A stretch of DNA of 64,000 nt from Sorex araneus (taxonomy: Eukaryota; Chordata; Mammalia; Eulipotyphla; Soricidae): assembly GCF_027595985.1 (NCBI RefSeq), contig NC_073313.1:84984899-85048898 (forward strand), read 5' to 3'. Positions 21,691 to 33,611 of the stretch are shown here, one piece after another (positions within the stretch are counted from its first letter, which is position 1; each line of letters starts with the position of its first letter). The notes under the pieces were generated by a model, which worked only from the letters and a program-made list of their open reading frames with translations, searched no databases and was not told the DNA's origin. A program made the position numbers and the translations under genes.

Positions 21691-22391
21691 TTACTTTAAA
21701 TTTTTAAAAATTTTCTTGAATCACCATGAGATATTTACAAGCTTTCATGTTTGGGTTACAATCTCACAATGATCAAACACCCATCCCTCCACCAGTGTAC
21801 ATCCCCCACCACCGATATCCCGAGAATAACCCCCCTTTCTCACTCTCCCCTTGCCTCTATGGCAGACAATATTCCTCATACTCTCTCTCTACCTTTGAGA
21901 ATTATGGCTTGCAACACAGACACTGAGAGGTCATCATGTTTTATCCATTATCTACTTTTGGCATGCATCTCCCATCCCAACTGGTTCCTCCAGCCATCAT
22001 TTTCTTAGTTATCCCTTCTCTATTCCATCTGCCTTCTCCCCTCCACTCATGAAGCAGTCTTTCAGCTGTGGGGCAACCTTTCTGTCCCTTGTATCTACTG
22101 TCCTTGGGTGTCAGCCTCATGTGATGTTATTCTATACTCCGCAAATGAGTGCACTCCTTCTATGTCTGTCCCTCTCTTTCTGACTCATTTCACTTAGCAT
22201 GATACTCTTCATGTCTATCCATTTATAAACAAATTTCATGAGTTCATCTCTCCTAACAGCTGCATAGTATTCCATTGTGTAGGTGTACCAAAGTTTCTTT
22301 AACCAGTCATCTATTTTAGGGCACTTGAGTTGTTTCCAGATTTTGGCTATTGTGAACAGTACTGCAATGAATATATAGGTACAGATGTCAA
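21691..22391 (-). mobile_element. Type A L1 3' end insertion with TSD
   Basis: 701 bp on the minus strand: the complement of the terminal motif (gaatcaccatgagatattta), 3'UTR (catcccaactggttcctcca) and ORF2 C-terminus (cattttaggg side: tcatctattttagggcactt). The TSD is tgaaataaaatttc at 21677-21690 and 22392-22405. Confidence 0.94.
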
Positions 22392-22405
22392 TGAAATAAA
22401 ATTTC

Positions 22406-22666
22406 AAATAAACACATAGTATACCATTTAAAGTAAGAATAAACACAAAATATTTATGTGTATATATTAGAGAAGAAAAAGAAAAAGAACAATTTTCTGG
22501 AAGATTACACTACAAATATCGTTTCTATCTTGAAAAATTATTTAAAAAGTGTTGAAGTGGGACTTTAATATTGTTAAACATTTTTACAAAGAAATAATCC
22601 CACATGTTACTTGTGAATGTTTAAATACACATTAAAAGAATAAGTACACATACACATGTTAAAAGG
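22406..22666. other. AT-rich sequence, nothing recognised
   Basis: No feature seen apart from a purine-rich run near 22470-22490. Confidence 0.5.
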
Positions 22667-22678
22667 AGAGCAGTCAGG

Positions 22679-22855
22679 GGGTTGGATCAATAGCATAGCG
22701 GGTATGGCATTTTCCTTGCACACTGCCAATCCAGGTTCGATTCCCAGCATCCCATATGGTCCCCCGAGCACTGCCCTGTGTAATTCCTGAGTGCATGAGC
22801 CAGGAAAAACCCCTGTGCATCTCCGGGTGTGACCCAAAAATTTTTTTTAAAAAAC
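22679..22855 (+). mobile_element. SOR-type SINE
   Basis: Plus-strand tRNA head (ggatcaatagcatagcgggt, B box aggttcgattccc), body catcccatatggtccccc and tail gtgtgacccaaaaa. The TSD is agagc(a/c)gtcagg at 22667-22678 and 22856-22867. Confidence 0.92.
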
Positions 22856-23078
22856 AGAGCCGTCAGGTACTGCAATTCTTACAACTTATAAGTGAGAAAA
22901 TTGAGCCCGTGAGAAATTAAAGAGAATATGTTAAAGTGACATTTCATTATTGGTAGAACTGGAATTGGAACCCAAGTCTCTTATCTTCTAGGCCAGGTAA
23001 GAACACATCGATTTCTCCAGTATTACCTGTAACCAAACTTGTTACAACCAACAGTAATAGTCAGTTTGAGGTGGGGAG

Positions 23079-23255
23079 GGGGGACTGGAAAGATATAACA
23101 GTGGGTAGGGCACTTGCCTTGCAATTGGCTGAACTGGTTTCAATTCCCAGAACTCAGTATAGTCCTCTGAACCCACCAGCAGTGATCACTGAATGCAGAG
23201 CCAGGAGTAAGTCATGGTCACCTCTATGTGTGGTCCAAAAATTAAATCAAAAATA
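23079..23255 (+). mobile_element. Older SOR-type SINE
   Basis: Collinear with SOR but diverged: ggggactggaaagatataac, cacttgccttgcaattggct, caattcccagaactcagtat, tgtgtggtccaaaaatt. No confident TSD. Confidence 0.75.
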
Positions 23256-23703
23256 GGCACTTTATCTGCTTCCAAATTTGTTATTTGAAGATTATTAGAC
23301 CAGTACCTTATGAAATCCAAACAGAACCTTTGAGCTCTGTAGAATGAACACAGTAAAACATCTCTGTGTTTTTTTCTGTGAAAAGGGAAAACAATTCACA
23401 GCAGACTTCATCTAATGCTTTGTGATGCAAAATGATTCCTTTTATTAAACATGTTGCTGTTCAGGCTTTAGATAAATCTAATGAGATTTATCTCCAAAAT
23501 TCTCTGTATAATTGTAAAAATATTTTGATTTATGCATCCTGAAAATTTCTTTAGCTACTGAAAAATTAGTTTTTAATCATTGGGGTATTGAATAAGGAAA
23601 ACATTATTTTAATCAACATTCTGAATTCTCTATAACTTGTTACTAGGAAACTATTAAAGAAATTCTCTCTTCTACTACCCTTAATATCTTTAGTTATAAT
23701 ACT
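23256..23703. other. No repeat or gene recognised
   Basis: AT-rich sequence without coding frames. Treated as background. Confidence 0.5.
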
Positions 23704-23798
23704 TAGTGTTCCTACAGAACACCTTTTCAGTATACTTATCTATTCTATTAAAGAAATTAGTGTTCCTACAAAACACCTTTTCAGTATACTTATCTATT
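23704..23798 (+). repeat. Short tandem duplication (period 54)
   Basis: A 41-bp word beginning tagtgttcctaca and ending acttatctatt occurs at 23704-23744 and 23758-23798 with one mismatch. A local replication-slippage duplication. Confidence 0.9.
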
Positions 23799-23803
23799 AT
23801 CAC

Positions 23804-24030
23804 CTTGTCACTGTCAATGTCATCCCGTTGTTCATTGATTTACTCAAGCGGGTGCTAGTAACGTCTCCGTTTGTCCCAGCCCTGAGATTTTAGCAGCGTC
23901 TCCTTACTCGTTTTTCCCAACTCTGCCATATTGGAGGCTCTTTCAGGGTAGGGGGATGAGATCCATTATTGTTACTGTTTTTGGCATATCAAATATGCCA
24001 CAGGTAGCTTGCCAGGCTCTGCCATATGCC
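23804..24030 (-). mobile_element. ORF-less RTE derivative (leader plus 3' end), truncated
   Basis: Complemented, it runs from the ctggcaagctacctgtggca leader through ggcatatttgatatgcc, gagcctccaatatggcag, agacgctgctaaaatctcag, ggacaaacggagacgttact to the RTE tail caacgggatgacattgacag. It lacks a tRNA head at the right end (24030), so it is either 5'-truncated or a headless form like 9401-10053. Confidence 0.75.
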
Positions 24031-26159
24031 TTATACCCTTAGGGAATAATTCAAATTTATATCTTCCTCAAGTTTGGAATACTCATCCTCATCCATCTAC
24101 CCATTCCCATGGAAAGGCAGTATTTTGTAATATCCAAATACATATGCTATGAATCAAGATTGCATTTCAATTCCTAAATCCTATTTCTGACAATTACTGT
24201 GTGATCTTAAGAAACTTATTGAACATATTTGAGTTTAGGTTTCTCCACCTTTAAAATGGCAATAATGACATTTAACTCATAGGAACATTTTGAGAATCCA
24301 CAGATACCATGGCACAGTGTCTAAAGCATAGCAAAGCATTATTATCATTTTGCAATCCCTACATTTCTATATTCTCAAAGATGTGTACTAGTGTCAATGG
24401 TTTGATGCACATGTGAACTGACATATGAGCTTAAATACTTACAGAATCTATGCACAGAGAAAATATGGTTCTCGGCCCCAACAACCAACTACAATTGTTG
24501 TCAATTGTTTTCCAAGTACAATGATACTCTCCTCCACGTCTTTATACCCCCCAAGAAAATGGAATCCCATCTTCAGATCTCTATGCCACTCTCCATGGAC
24601 CAGGTTATTCAATAATTGACCACAGAAACAGAAGAGATGTGCTGATCTGAAAGTTTTATTAGAATTGTGCGATATTTCAAATGCAACCTCAAGCAGCTGT
24701 GCCAGAGTTGGGATTTAATAAGAGGAGAGTTCTTTCTATTCAAAAACATTTCCCCATAGGTCAAATTTTCTGATGCCTGAAACATTTCCATTAGAATTTT
24801 ATGTCTGAAAGACCTGGGATACTGGGACTTGTTCATTGGCTTCTTTTTTTTTAATTGATTGTGGTCATGGGAATTTGAAAAGGACTAATGTCTGAAAACT
24901 GAGTAACTGGTCTTCATTAAAATGCAAATACTCTATGAAAGGTACAGCATTAAAGATGTTTTCACCCATTCACATGACATTGTGAATTTTTTATCAGTTC
25001 TTTTCCAAGAAAACCAACAAAACGAAACAAGCTTTCAATAGGAGATATTAGAGAGAAGAAAAGGTCACTGCTGTGGACAGGCATACCCATACCTAGGGAG
25101 AGGGACACAGGAAGAGAGTTGTGTAGAGGACAGCACTTAAAAATCATGTTCTAGTGCAAAAATATCTGTTTAAAAGCAGGTTAATCAAAAAATGCATTCC
25201 GCTTCTTTATGTACTAAGACTGTCCAAGCTCTCTAATTGGATATATTTGTACAGGACTATTTCTGATAAATGGAACTGCATTAGTCAATTACAGACTAAT
25301 TTTCTAGTGTATTTCCTAGAATTTCAATGGGGAAGAGCATTTGGGCTTTATATTTTCCTTTAAAGAAAACAATTGGTGTGATGAACGTACCTCCCCCATA
25401 CTGCAAATAACCCAATTTAAAAAGTAAAGTAGTGACTGGGTATTTTCTATCCAGAGGAACTTAGAAAAGAGAGATAGTTGGGAGGGATACATGGGAAGCA
25501 GGGTAGTTTATTATTTAAAGCCTCATATCGCCACTTTAGTTAAATATACTATGCTGTCAGTCCATATCAGTTCCTTATATCACATTGCCATATCTACTGG
25601 CTTTATGAAGCCTCCAAAAGGCTGTGATTAGGGACTATGGTTTCATTAACAGTCTATCCTAAACTTTTTTGCAGTGTCTGATATCCAAGACATAATTAAC
25701 AGAGTTAAACAAATGAGTGAAGGAGTAAATGAAAGAGTCAGGTAACAAGACATATAATTGAATTGAAATTAAAAAAAAAACTACAGTTAAATCCTAACTC
25801 ATGATATACTGTCACCTATTTTTGTCCTTCAGTGATACAGTGGGTATAGATTAGGAATCCCATAAATATTACATTGTTTACAATAATTAACAATGCCATA
25901 AACTATGGAAGCAACTGAAGTATTTAGTGATGTGTGATTGTAAAATAAGATATATAGTACTTAAGCCCCATTCAAACACCCAAGTATCTTGCTCACTGAT
26001 GAATTCCTTGCCCACCTCAGCCCACATATGTTATCCCTACATCAGTGGCCCTCACTGGCAACAGTTATCAAAAGCCCAACCTGACAACCCAAGCATCTTG
26101 ACCTTCCTACTAACTAAACTGACCAGGCCTGCCCTGCCCCAACTTCACCCCAATCTGGA
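24031..26159. other. Apparently non-repetitive DNA, no gene recognised
   Basis: About 2.1 kb without any L1, RTE or SINE signature that I could place, except possible very old L1 3' sequence around 25820-25930 (tacattgtttacaataatta). Short frames exist (for example near 24425 and 25927) but none resembles a known protein or shows splice-flanked exon structure. It is probably intergenic or intronic. Confidence 0.45.
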
Positions 26160-26390
26160 GAGGAATAATAAAGAAGTAGAGGGAGTCTCGTGAACTTATG
26201 GTTAATAACAACCATCTTGGAAAGACCCCAATCACATAACACTTTTATGATGTTTCTGATGAGGATTTCAAAATAAAAATGAATAGGCTATGCTCTGAGT
26301 TGAAGAAGACAATAGAGTTCTGACACAAATAGAGAAAGCATGAGAAAACTTCAATTAGAAATAGCCATTCACTGAAGAGCATTCTAGGAG

Positions 26391-26486
26391 AAGTGGTGGG
26401 GAATGTGCACTGGTGGAGGGATGGGTTTTGATCATTGTATGATTGTAACCCAAACATGAAAGCTTGTAACTATCTCACAGTGATTC

Positions 26487-26540
<54 letters not shown>
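26391..26540 (+). mobile_element. L1 3'UTR tail with AAT microsatellite
   Basis: gtgcactggtggagggatgg, aacccaaacatgaaagcttg and tctcacagtgattcaata form the L1 terminus. The A-rich tail has become an (aat)n run at 26486-26537 (about 17 units). Confidence 0.85.
26486..26537 (+). repeat. (AAT)n microsatellite
   Basis: About 17 uninterrupted trinucleotide units grown from an L1 poly(A) tail. Likely polymorphic. Confidence 0.95.
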
Positions 26541-26542
<2 letters not shown>

Positions 26543-27102
26543 AAAATTATTTTTTTACAAAAGTACAATAGAGGAAACAAGCTGAAGAATTCAGAAGCAG
26601 AGGAAATAAATAGCATCATCAGAGACAAGTTGTGATAAACCATCCAAAAAGGAACAAATGAAGGGAAAATTAAGGAAAAGTTATTTACATCAGAGATCTG
26701 TAAGGCGGCATGAAGAGAAATAGCATTCTGACTATGGGAGTCCCAGGAGGAATGTAAAAGAGATTGAGGAATATTTTGTATATTCCCAAAAAAAGTATAG
26801 TCCCAGATTTCCCCAATCTAAAATTTGACTTAGAATCTCAGATCCAAGCAAATCGAGGAATTCTAATTAGAATAAACCAAACAGAAAAACATTAAGACAC
26901 ATCTTAATTGAAATGGCAAGAGCTACAGATAAAGATAATATTCTGAGAGAAATAAGATCAACCCCCAAAATGACCTATAATGAAGTCTCCATAACAATTA
27001 CAGCATAGCTTTCAGATGAAACCTTACAGGCTAGAAAGGAATGGTGTGATGTAACCAGCATACTGAATAAAGTAGACATCTAAACAAGAATAAGTCATAC
27101 AG

Positions 27103-27779
27103 GAGTGGAGAACACACGTCTCACCGCCAGACTCGTGGCCTGCACAATACCCACCTGGAGTCAATGCCCTTAGGATGGCTCTTGCACCTTGACTAAGGCA
27201 AAATGCTTGAGCTGGTTTGTGCTTAGTGTCCTCTGTGACACACCTTGCAAGTGATGGAACTATGAGTGTGACTTCCAACCTATAAGCTGAATGAATTTCA
27301 GCCATTACCTTTGAGGATGAGACAGCTGCATTTGGTTACCTACCTTACAGAAATTTTACAGCAGAGATACTTGCAATAAGTCTATGGTCAACCTTCACAT
27401 CCAGAAAGATAAACCCAAAGTCGTACATGTATTTGACATGGAAGATTTGTGACACAAAGCTGTGTAATTTCGTTGTTAGAGGCCCCAAAATTTTCTGTTC
27501 TGTGATGGAACTCACAGTGACTGGAGACAACATGGGACCTCTGATCTTTAAGAAGAGAGAAACTTAAATGAACAGTTTTGATGCTGTAGATCAGTTTGTA
27601 ATGATGTTAACTGATTATTTCATTAGTATGACTACTACCATGTCTACCTAATTCACCTCCCCTGGGTTCTATGTGTGGTATATTGTAAACTGCAGCTTTC
27701 TTATTCATGGCATTTGCCTTACTTGTTGAGCCATTGTGGTACACATTCTTCGAACAGAAGGAGAAAGTTAAGAACAAAA
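27103..27779. pseudogene. Processed retrocopy of an unidentified transcript
   Basis: A 677-bp insertion with a perfect 17-bp TSD, aagaataagtcatacag, at 27086-27102 and 27780-27796, and a weak A-rich right end (agaacaaaa). It shares nothing with the L1, RTE or SINE families here, so it is probably a host mRNA or ncRNA copied by L1. Direction is uncertain: the right-hand A-rich end favours plus. Plus-strand translation gives interrupted hydrophobic frames (for example [19 protein letters not shown]). Minus-strand frames of 93 and 62 residues also exist (27305-27024, 27533-27345). I could not identify the source gene. Confidence 0.6.
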
Positions 27780-27796
27780 AAGAATAAGTCATACAG

Positions 27797-27865
27797 CTAA
27801 GTTATGATTCAAATTCTAAGGTGAAATACAAAACTTCATTGATAAACAACAACAGAAGAAGTTCT
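27797..27865. other. Short host spacer
   Basis: About 70 bp of host DNA between the retrocopy and the following L1. Nothing recognised. Confidence 0.5.
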
Positions 27866-28432
27866 ATTTTTTAATTTTTTTTATTGAATCACCATGCTGA
27901 AAGTTACAAAGCTTTCAGGCTTAAGTCTCAGTTACATAATACTCGAACACCCATCCCTTCACCAGTGCACATATTCCACCACCAAGAACCACAGTAAACT
28001 TCCCCCCACCCCCCGCCCCCAGCCCCCCACCCCACCTGTGTAGTTGATAAATTTCACTTTACTTTCTCTTTACTTTGATTACATACAAACAAAAAACTCA
28101 CTATTATTGTTTGGAGTTTCCCCCACAGAGTCGGACCTGCTGGAAAGGAAGCATTTGATAATTTATTTTCCATTGCCGAGAATGAGGAGATATAAGGTAG
28201 TGTGGCCATAGTAGCAGCTGTGAAGCTCTAGATTTCTGTATTTTAGTATTTTAGTGACTAAGTCCAGAGGGCTTTCTACCAGAGGTTGCATCATTGCTAG
28301 CTCGTACCTCTCTGTTACTTTATATTCCACATATGAGTGCAATCTTTCTGTGTCTGTCTCTTTCTTTCTGACTCATTTCACTCAACATGATACTTTCCAT
28401 GTTGATACACTAATATGCAAATTTCATGACTT

Positions 28433-28844
28433 CATGCTTTCTAAAAGCTGCATAGTATTCCATTGTGTAGATGTACCAAAGATTTTTTAGCCAGTTATCT
28501 GTTCTCGGGCATTCGGTTTTTTCCAGATTCTGGCTATTGTAAACTGTGCTGCAATAAACATACAGGTGCATGCTTTCTAACAGCTGCATAGTATTCCATT
28601 GTGTAGATGTACCAAAGTTTTTTTAGCCAGTCATCTGTTCTCGGGCATTCGTTTTTTTTCCAGATTCTGGCTATTGTAAACTGTGCTGAAATAAACATAC
28701 AGGTGCATGCTTTCTAACAGCTGCATAGTATATCATTGTGTAGATGTACCAAAGTTTTTTTAGCCAGTCATCTGTTCTCGGGCATTTGGTTTTTTTTTCC
28801 AGATTCTGGCTATCGTAAACTGCGCTGCAATAAACATACAGGTG
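28433..28844 (-). repeat. Tandem triplication inside L1 ORF2 C-terminus
   Basis: Three units of 136, 137 and 139 bp (28433-28568, 28569-28705, 28706-28844) each begin catgctttctaa and end aaacatacaggtg. They are almost identical, with differences mainly in T-run length. Other L1 copies here have the segment once, so this is a private amplification. Units begin and end at gtgca/catgc-type words that could have supported slippage or unequal exchange. Confidence 0.96.
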
Positions 28845-30645
28845 CAGATGTCATTTCAAATATACTTTTTTGCTTCTCCGGGGTATATTCCCAGGAGTGG
28901 TATTGCTGGGTCAAATGGAAGCTGAATTTCAAATTTTTTGAGAATCGACCATATTGTTTTCCTAAATGGCTGAACCAGTCGACGTTCCCACCAGCAGTGT
29001 AAGAGGGTTCCTTTCTCCCCACATCCATGCCAACAGCGGTTGTTTTTGTTCTTTTGGATGACAGCCAGTCTCTGTGGTGTGAGGTGATATCTCATAGTGT
29101 TTTGATCTGCATCTCCCTGATGATTAGTGGTGAAGAGCATTTTTTCATGTGCCTTTTAGCCATTCGTATTTCTTCCTTAAGAAAGTTTCTGTTCATTTCT
29201 TCGCCCCATTTTTGATGGGGTTGGATGTTTTCTTTTTGTAGAGGTCAACCAGTGCTTTATATACCCTTGATATCAACCCTTTATCAGATGGGTATTGGGT
29301 GAATATCCTTTCCCATTCTGTAGATTGCCTTTGTATTCTGGTCACTGTGTCTTTCGCGGTGCAGAAGCTTTTTAGTTTAATATAGTTCCATTTGTTTATC
29401 TCTGTTTCTACTTGATTACTTAGTTCCGTGTCATCTTTGAAGATACCTTTAGCTTCAATATCGTGAAGGGTTTTGCCGACCTTGTCTTCTATGTACCTAT
29501 GGATTGCTGTCTGATGTTGAGGCCTTTAATCCATTTTGATCTGACTTTTGTGAATGGTGTTAGGTCGATGTCTAAGAACATTTTTTGCATGTGGTTGTCC
29601 AGTTATACCAGCACCATTTGTTGAAGAGGCTTTCCTTGTTCCATTTTACATTTCTTGCCCCCTTATCATGGATCAGATGATCATATATTTTGGGTTGCAT
29701 GTAGGGATATTCCACCCTGTTCCATTGATCCGCCGCTCTGCCTTTGTTCCAGTACCATACTGTTTTAATTGTTACTGCTTTATAGTAAAGTTTGAAGTTG
29801 GAGAGGGTGATGCTTCCCATCGTCTTTTTCCCAAGAATTGCTTTAACTATTCGTGGGCTTTTATTGTTCCATAAGAATTTCAGGAGTGTTTGATCAATTT
29901 CTTTGAAGAATTTCATGGGTATCCTTATAGGGATCGCATTGAATCTGTATAATGCTTTGGGGAGCATTGCCATTTTGACAATGTTAAATTTTCCTATCCA
30001 TGAGCAGGGAATATGTTTCCATTTCCTCGTGTTCTCTTTTATTTCATTGAGTAGTGTTTTGTAGTTTTCCTTGTAGAGATCCTTTACTTAGTTAGGCTGA
30101 TTCCTAGGTACTTGATCTTCTGGGGCAAGATTGTGGATGGGATTTTTTTTAATCTCACTTTCCTCTGACTCATTATTTGCGTATAGGAAGGCCATGGATT
30201 TCTGGTTATTGATTTTATAGCCTGCAACTTTGCTGTACAAGTTTATTGTTTCTAGGGGTTTCTTAGTGGAGGTTTTAGGATTCTCTAGGTATAGAATCAT
30301 GTCATCTGCAAAGTGAGAGCTTGATTTCTTCCTTTCCTATCTGCATACCCTTAATGTCCTTTTCTTGCCTAATTGCTATACAAGTACTTCCAGTACTATG
30401 TTGAACAGAGGTGGTGAGAGTGGGCATCTTTGTCTTGTCCCTGATCTTAGAGGGAAGGCCTTTAGTGTTTCTCCATTAAGGATAATCCTTGCCATGGGTT
30501 TGTGGTAGATGGCTTCGACTATCTTGAAGAAAATTCCTTCTAAGCCTATTTTGGTGAGAGTTTTTATCATAAATGGGTGTCAGATCTTGTCAAATGCTTT
30601 CTCTGCATCTATTGAAATGATCATATGGTTTTTATTTTTACTTTT

Positions 30646-30815
30646 TTTTTGGTTTTTGGGTCACACCTGGCGATGCACAGGGGTTACTCCTGGCTCTGCA
30701 CTCAGGAATCATCCCCGGTGGTGCTCAGGGGACCATATGGGATGCTGGGATTTGAACCCGGGTCGGCCGCGTGCAAGGCAAACTCCCTACCCGCTATGCT
30801 ATCACTCCAGCCCCC
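30646..30815 (-). mobile_element. SOR-type SINE inside L1 ORF2
   Basis: Minus-strand copy with tail complement ggtttttgggtcacacctgg and head complement ctatgctatcactccagccc. The TSD is ttatttttactttt at 30632-30645 and 30816-30829. Confidence 0.95.
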
Positions 30816-32624
30816 TTATTTTTACTTTTGTTGATATGATGGATTATGTTGATTGATTTCCGAATGTTAAAACATCCTTGCATCCCCGGTATGAATCCTA
30901 CTTGATCGTGATATATGATTTTTTAATGAGTTGTTGGATTCTATTTGCTAGTATTTTGTTGAGAATCTTTGCATCCGTGTTTATCAGGGATATTGGCCTG
31001 CAGTTTTATTTGTTTGTGGTATCTTTTTTTCCCTTTGGTATTAGGGAGATATGAGCTTCATAGAAACTGTTTGGTAGAGTCCCTGTTTCTTCAATTTCCT
31101 TGAATAACTTGAAGCAAACTGGCAACAGGTCCTCTTTAAGTATTTGTAAGAATTTACTACTGAATCCATCCGGGCTTGTGCTTTTGTTTTTGGGAAGACA
31201 TTTGATAACAGTTTCAATTTCCTTGATATTACTGGATCTATTCAGGTTTTCCAAGTCATCTTGATTCAGTTTTGGGAGATTGTAGGAATCAAGGAATTCG
31301 TCCATTTCTATTAGGTGCTCTTGTTTCATGGCATAAAGATTTTCAAAGTAGTCTCTGATGATCTTTTGAATTTCATTGGTTTCTGTTGTTCTGTTTCCTT
31401 TTCATTTCTGATTCAGTTTATTAGGGTTCTCTCTCTTTCTTTCTTTATGAGTCTTGCTAGCGGTTTATCAATCTTGTTTATTTTCTCAAAGAACCAGCTT
31501 TTTTTTATTGATCTTTCGGACTGTATTTTGGGTTTCCCTATCGATAATTTCTGCTCTAAGTTTTATTATTTCTTTCCTTCGGTCTGGCTTGGGTTCCTTT
31601 TGCTGGTCCTTTTCTAAGATCTTGAGCTGCGAAGTCAAGCTCTCTATGTAGGCCCTTTCCTCCTTCCTGAGGAATGCTTGCAGGGCTATAAATTTTCCCC
31701 TTAACACAGCTTTAGCCGCTGTGTTTAACCTGTCCCATAGGTTCTGGTAGCTTGTGTCTTCATTCTCATTTGTTTCGAGGTATCTTTTGATCTCTTCCTT
31801 GATTTCCTTTTTGATCCACTCGTTGTTCAACAGGGAATTGTTTAATTTCCAGGTGTTCGATTTGGTGCTCCGTGTCTGTGTGTGCTTAGCTTCTATTTTC
31901 AGTGCATCATGGTCCGAGAAGATGGTTGATACAATTTCTATCTTGCTGATTCTGTTGAGGTATGTTTTGTGACCCAGCACGTAGTCTATTTTGGAGAATG
32001 TTCCATGTGCACTGGAGAAAAATGTATATCTTTCTTTTTGGGGTGTAAAGCCCTCTATAAGCTCTCTCTTCTATTTCTTCCTTCAGGGCCATTGTTTCCT
32101 TCCTGAGTTTTATTCTTGTTGATCTCTCCAGAGGTGATAAAGTGGTGTTGAAGTCTCCGACTACTATTGTGGTGCTAGTGATGTCTTCCTTAAAGTTTGT
32201 TAGGAGTTGCTTTAAATATTTAGCTCGTCGCTCATTAGGTGTGTATACATTCAAGAGTGTGATTTCTTCCTATTGTACGTATCCCTTGATGAATAGAAAA
32301 TGACCATCACTGTCCCTTCTAATCTTTTTCAGTCTGAAATCTATGTTGTTAGATACTAGTATGGCCACCCCAGCTTTTTTGAGGGAGTTGTTTGCTTGTA
32401 GGATTGTTTTCCTTCCTTTGACTTTGAGCCTGTGTTTACTCTGACTGTTCAGGTTTGTTTCTTGTAGGCAGCAGAAAGTTGGGTTTACTTTCCAAATCCA
32501 TTTTGCTACTCTGTGTCTCTTGATTGGTGCATTTAGCCCATTGACATTGAGAGAGATTATTGTCATGGGATTATGTGCCATCTTTCTGTAGGGTTTGCTG
32601 TTCTTGTTAGAGTTTTTCTTTGTT

Positions 32625-33611
32625 TTACAGCAGCCCCTTTAGACCTTCTTTTAGGTTTGGTTTTGAGTCTATGAAATTCCTGAGTTGTTGTTTATCTGAG
32701 AAATAGTGTATGGTTCCTTTGAGTTTAAGTGAGAGTTTAGCCAGATAGAGTAATCTTGGTGAGACATTCATTTCGCTGAGCTTTTTCACTATATCCCACC
32801 ATTGTCTTCGGGCTTGGAGGGCTTCCTCTAAATATAGATCTGCTGTAAATCTAAGGGGTGATCCTTTGTATGTGATTTCCTTCTTTGACCTTGCTGCTTG
32901 CAGTATTGTGTCTCTGTCTGCGGCATCCATTATTATGACTATGATATGCTTTGGAATTTTTTTGTTGGGGTCCCTTTTAGTTGGCACCCTTCGGGCTCCT
33001 TGGATCTGGATGCCTGCTTTCTCCAGCTCTGGGAATTTCTTAGCAATGATGTATTTAACTGTGTTTTTTATTGGGATTTGTTCCCTGTGCTTCTGGTACT
33101 CCCATGATTCTTATGTTGTTCCTTTTGAGGTCATCCTCCAGGACTCTGATTCACCCTAGAGCCATTTTGAGGTCTATTGCCATTATTCGTTGTTGTTTGT
33201 AAGCTTTGTGCAGGTCATCTTCAAGCTCACTGATTCTGTCTTTTGCTGCAGTCATTCTACTGTTGAGGGCTACTACTGAGCTTTGTATTTCATCTACCAA
33301 TTCCTTGACTTCTGTTTGTAGGGTTGAAATTTCTGCTCTCATTTCTTCCTGTATTTTCTTCGTGGTCCATTCCAAGGCTGTGTTCATATCCTCCCTTAGT
33401 TTATTGATTGTTTGTTCCATGGTTGTGTTCATATTCTCCCTTAGTTTATTGGTTGTCCGTTCCATGGTTGCTTTGAGTTCCTCGACCATCTTGACAATTT
33501 CTTCTCTGAGTTCTTTATCTGAGAGGAGGTTGTATTTGTGGGTGACCTGTATTGAGGTTTCTGAATCTCTTCATTTTCTGTTTGTGGTGGGTTTTTTTGA
33601 TGTTTCTTCAT
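32625..33611 (-). pseudogene. L1 ORF1 with expanded coiled coil, broken
   Basis: The ATG lies at 33611 (MKKHQKNPP). The coiled-coil segment has a 45-nt tandem duplication (33380-33424 and 33425-33469), giving two 15-residue repeats of the NKLREnMNTtMEqT kind absent from the other copies. The RRM-like centre is damaged. The C-terminal part (ADRDTILQAARSKKEITYKG, LSLKLKGTIHYFSDKQQLRN) is intact to the stop at 32625. A 43-bp gap separates it from ORF2, as in the 10.8-kb copy. Frameshifts divide it into at least three frames. Confidence 0.88.

Larger units (their letters stand above)
26160..27085 (+). mobile_element. Old L1 ORF1-type fragment (L1M/HAL1-like)
   Basis: The order of words follows L1 ORF1: atgaggatttcaaaataaaa with gagttgaagaagacaatag (5' part), then gactatgggagtcccagga (the IxGVPE-type site), aatggcaagagctacagata, gaaaccttacaggctagaaa ggaatgg (LQARKEW-like) near 27020-27045. 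It is heavily decayed and interrupted by a younger L1 tail at 26391-26540. No ORF2 follows, which fits HAL1 or simple truncation. Confidence 0.5.
28320..32581 (-). pseudogene. L1 ORF2, broken, with SINE and triplicated C-terminal segment
   Basis: Begins at the minus-strand ATG near 32581 (MAHNPMTIISLNVNGLNAPI), giving the endonuclease N-terminus (FCCLQETNLNSQSKHR), with SDHDALKIE at about 31900. Reverse transcriptase motifs follow ([32 protein letters not shown] at about 30400). The FADD box near 30300-30322 has lost two bases and is out of frame. The zinc knuckle CWHGCGEKGTLLHCWWE lies near 29050-28990. The reading ends at the complement of taa at 28320-28322. Stops, frameshifts, the SINE and the triplication abolish coding. 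Confidence 0.9.

Noticed and set aside
27345-27533. Minus-strand frame resembling part of a TMEM106-family protein (YMYDF and a VKV-type stretch)
   Set aside because: Similarity is limited to a few residues, the flanking frames do not continue the family and the orientation conflicts with the A-rich end. Not strong enough to name.
28433-28844. Regular repeats of about 137 bp considered as a CRISPR-like or satellite array
   Set aside because: The units are L1 ORF2 sequence in tandem with no spacers. A eukaryotic retrotransposon duplication explains them.
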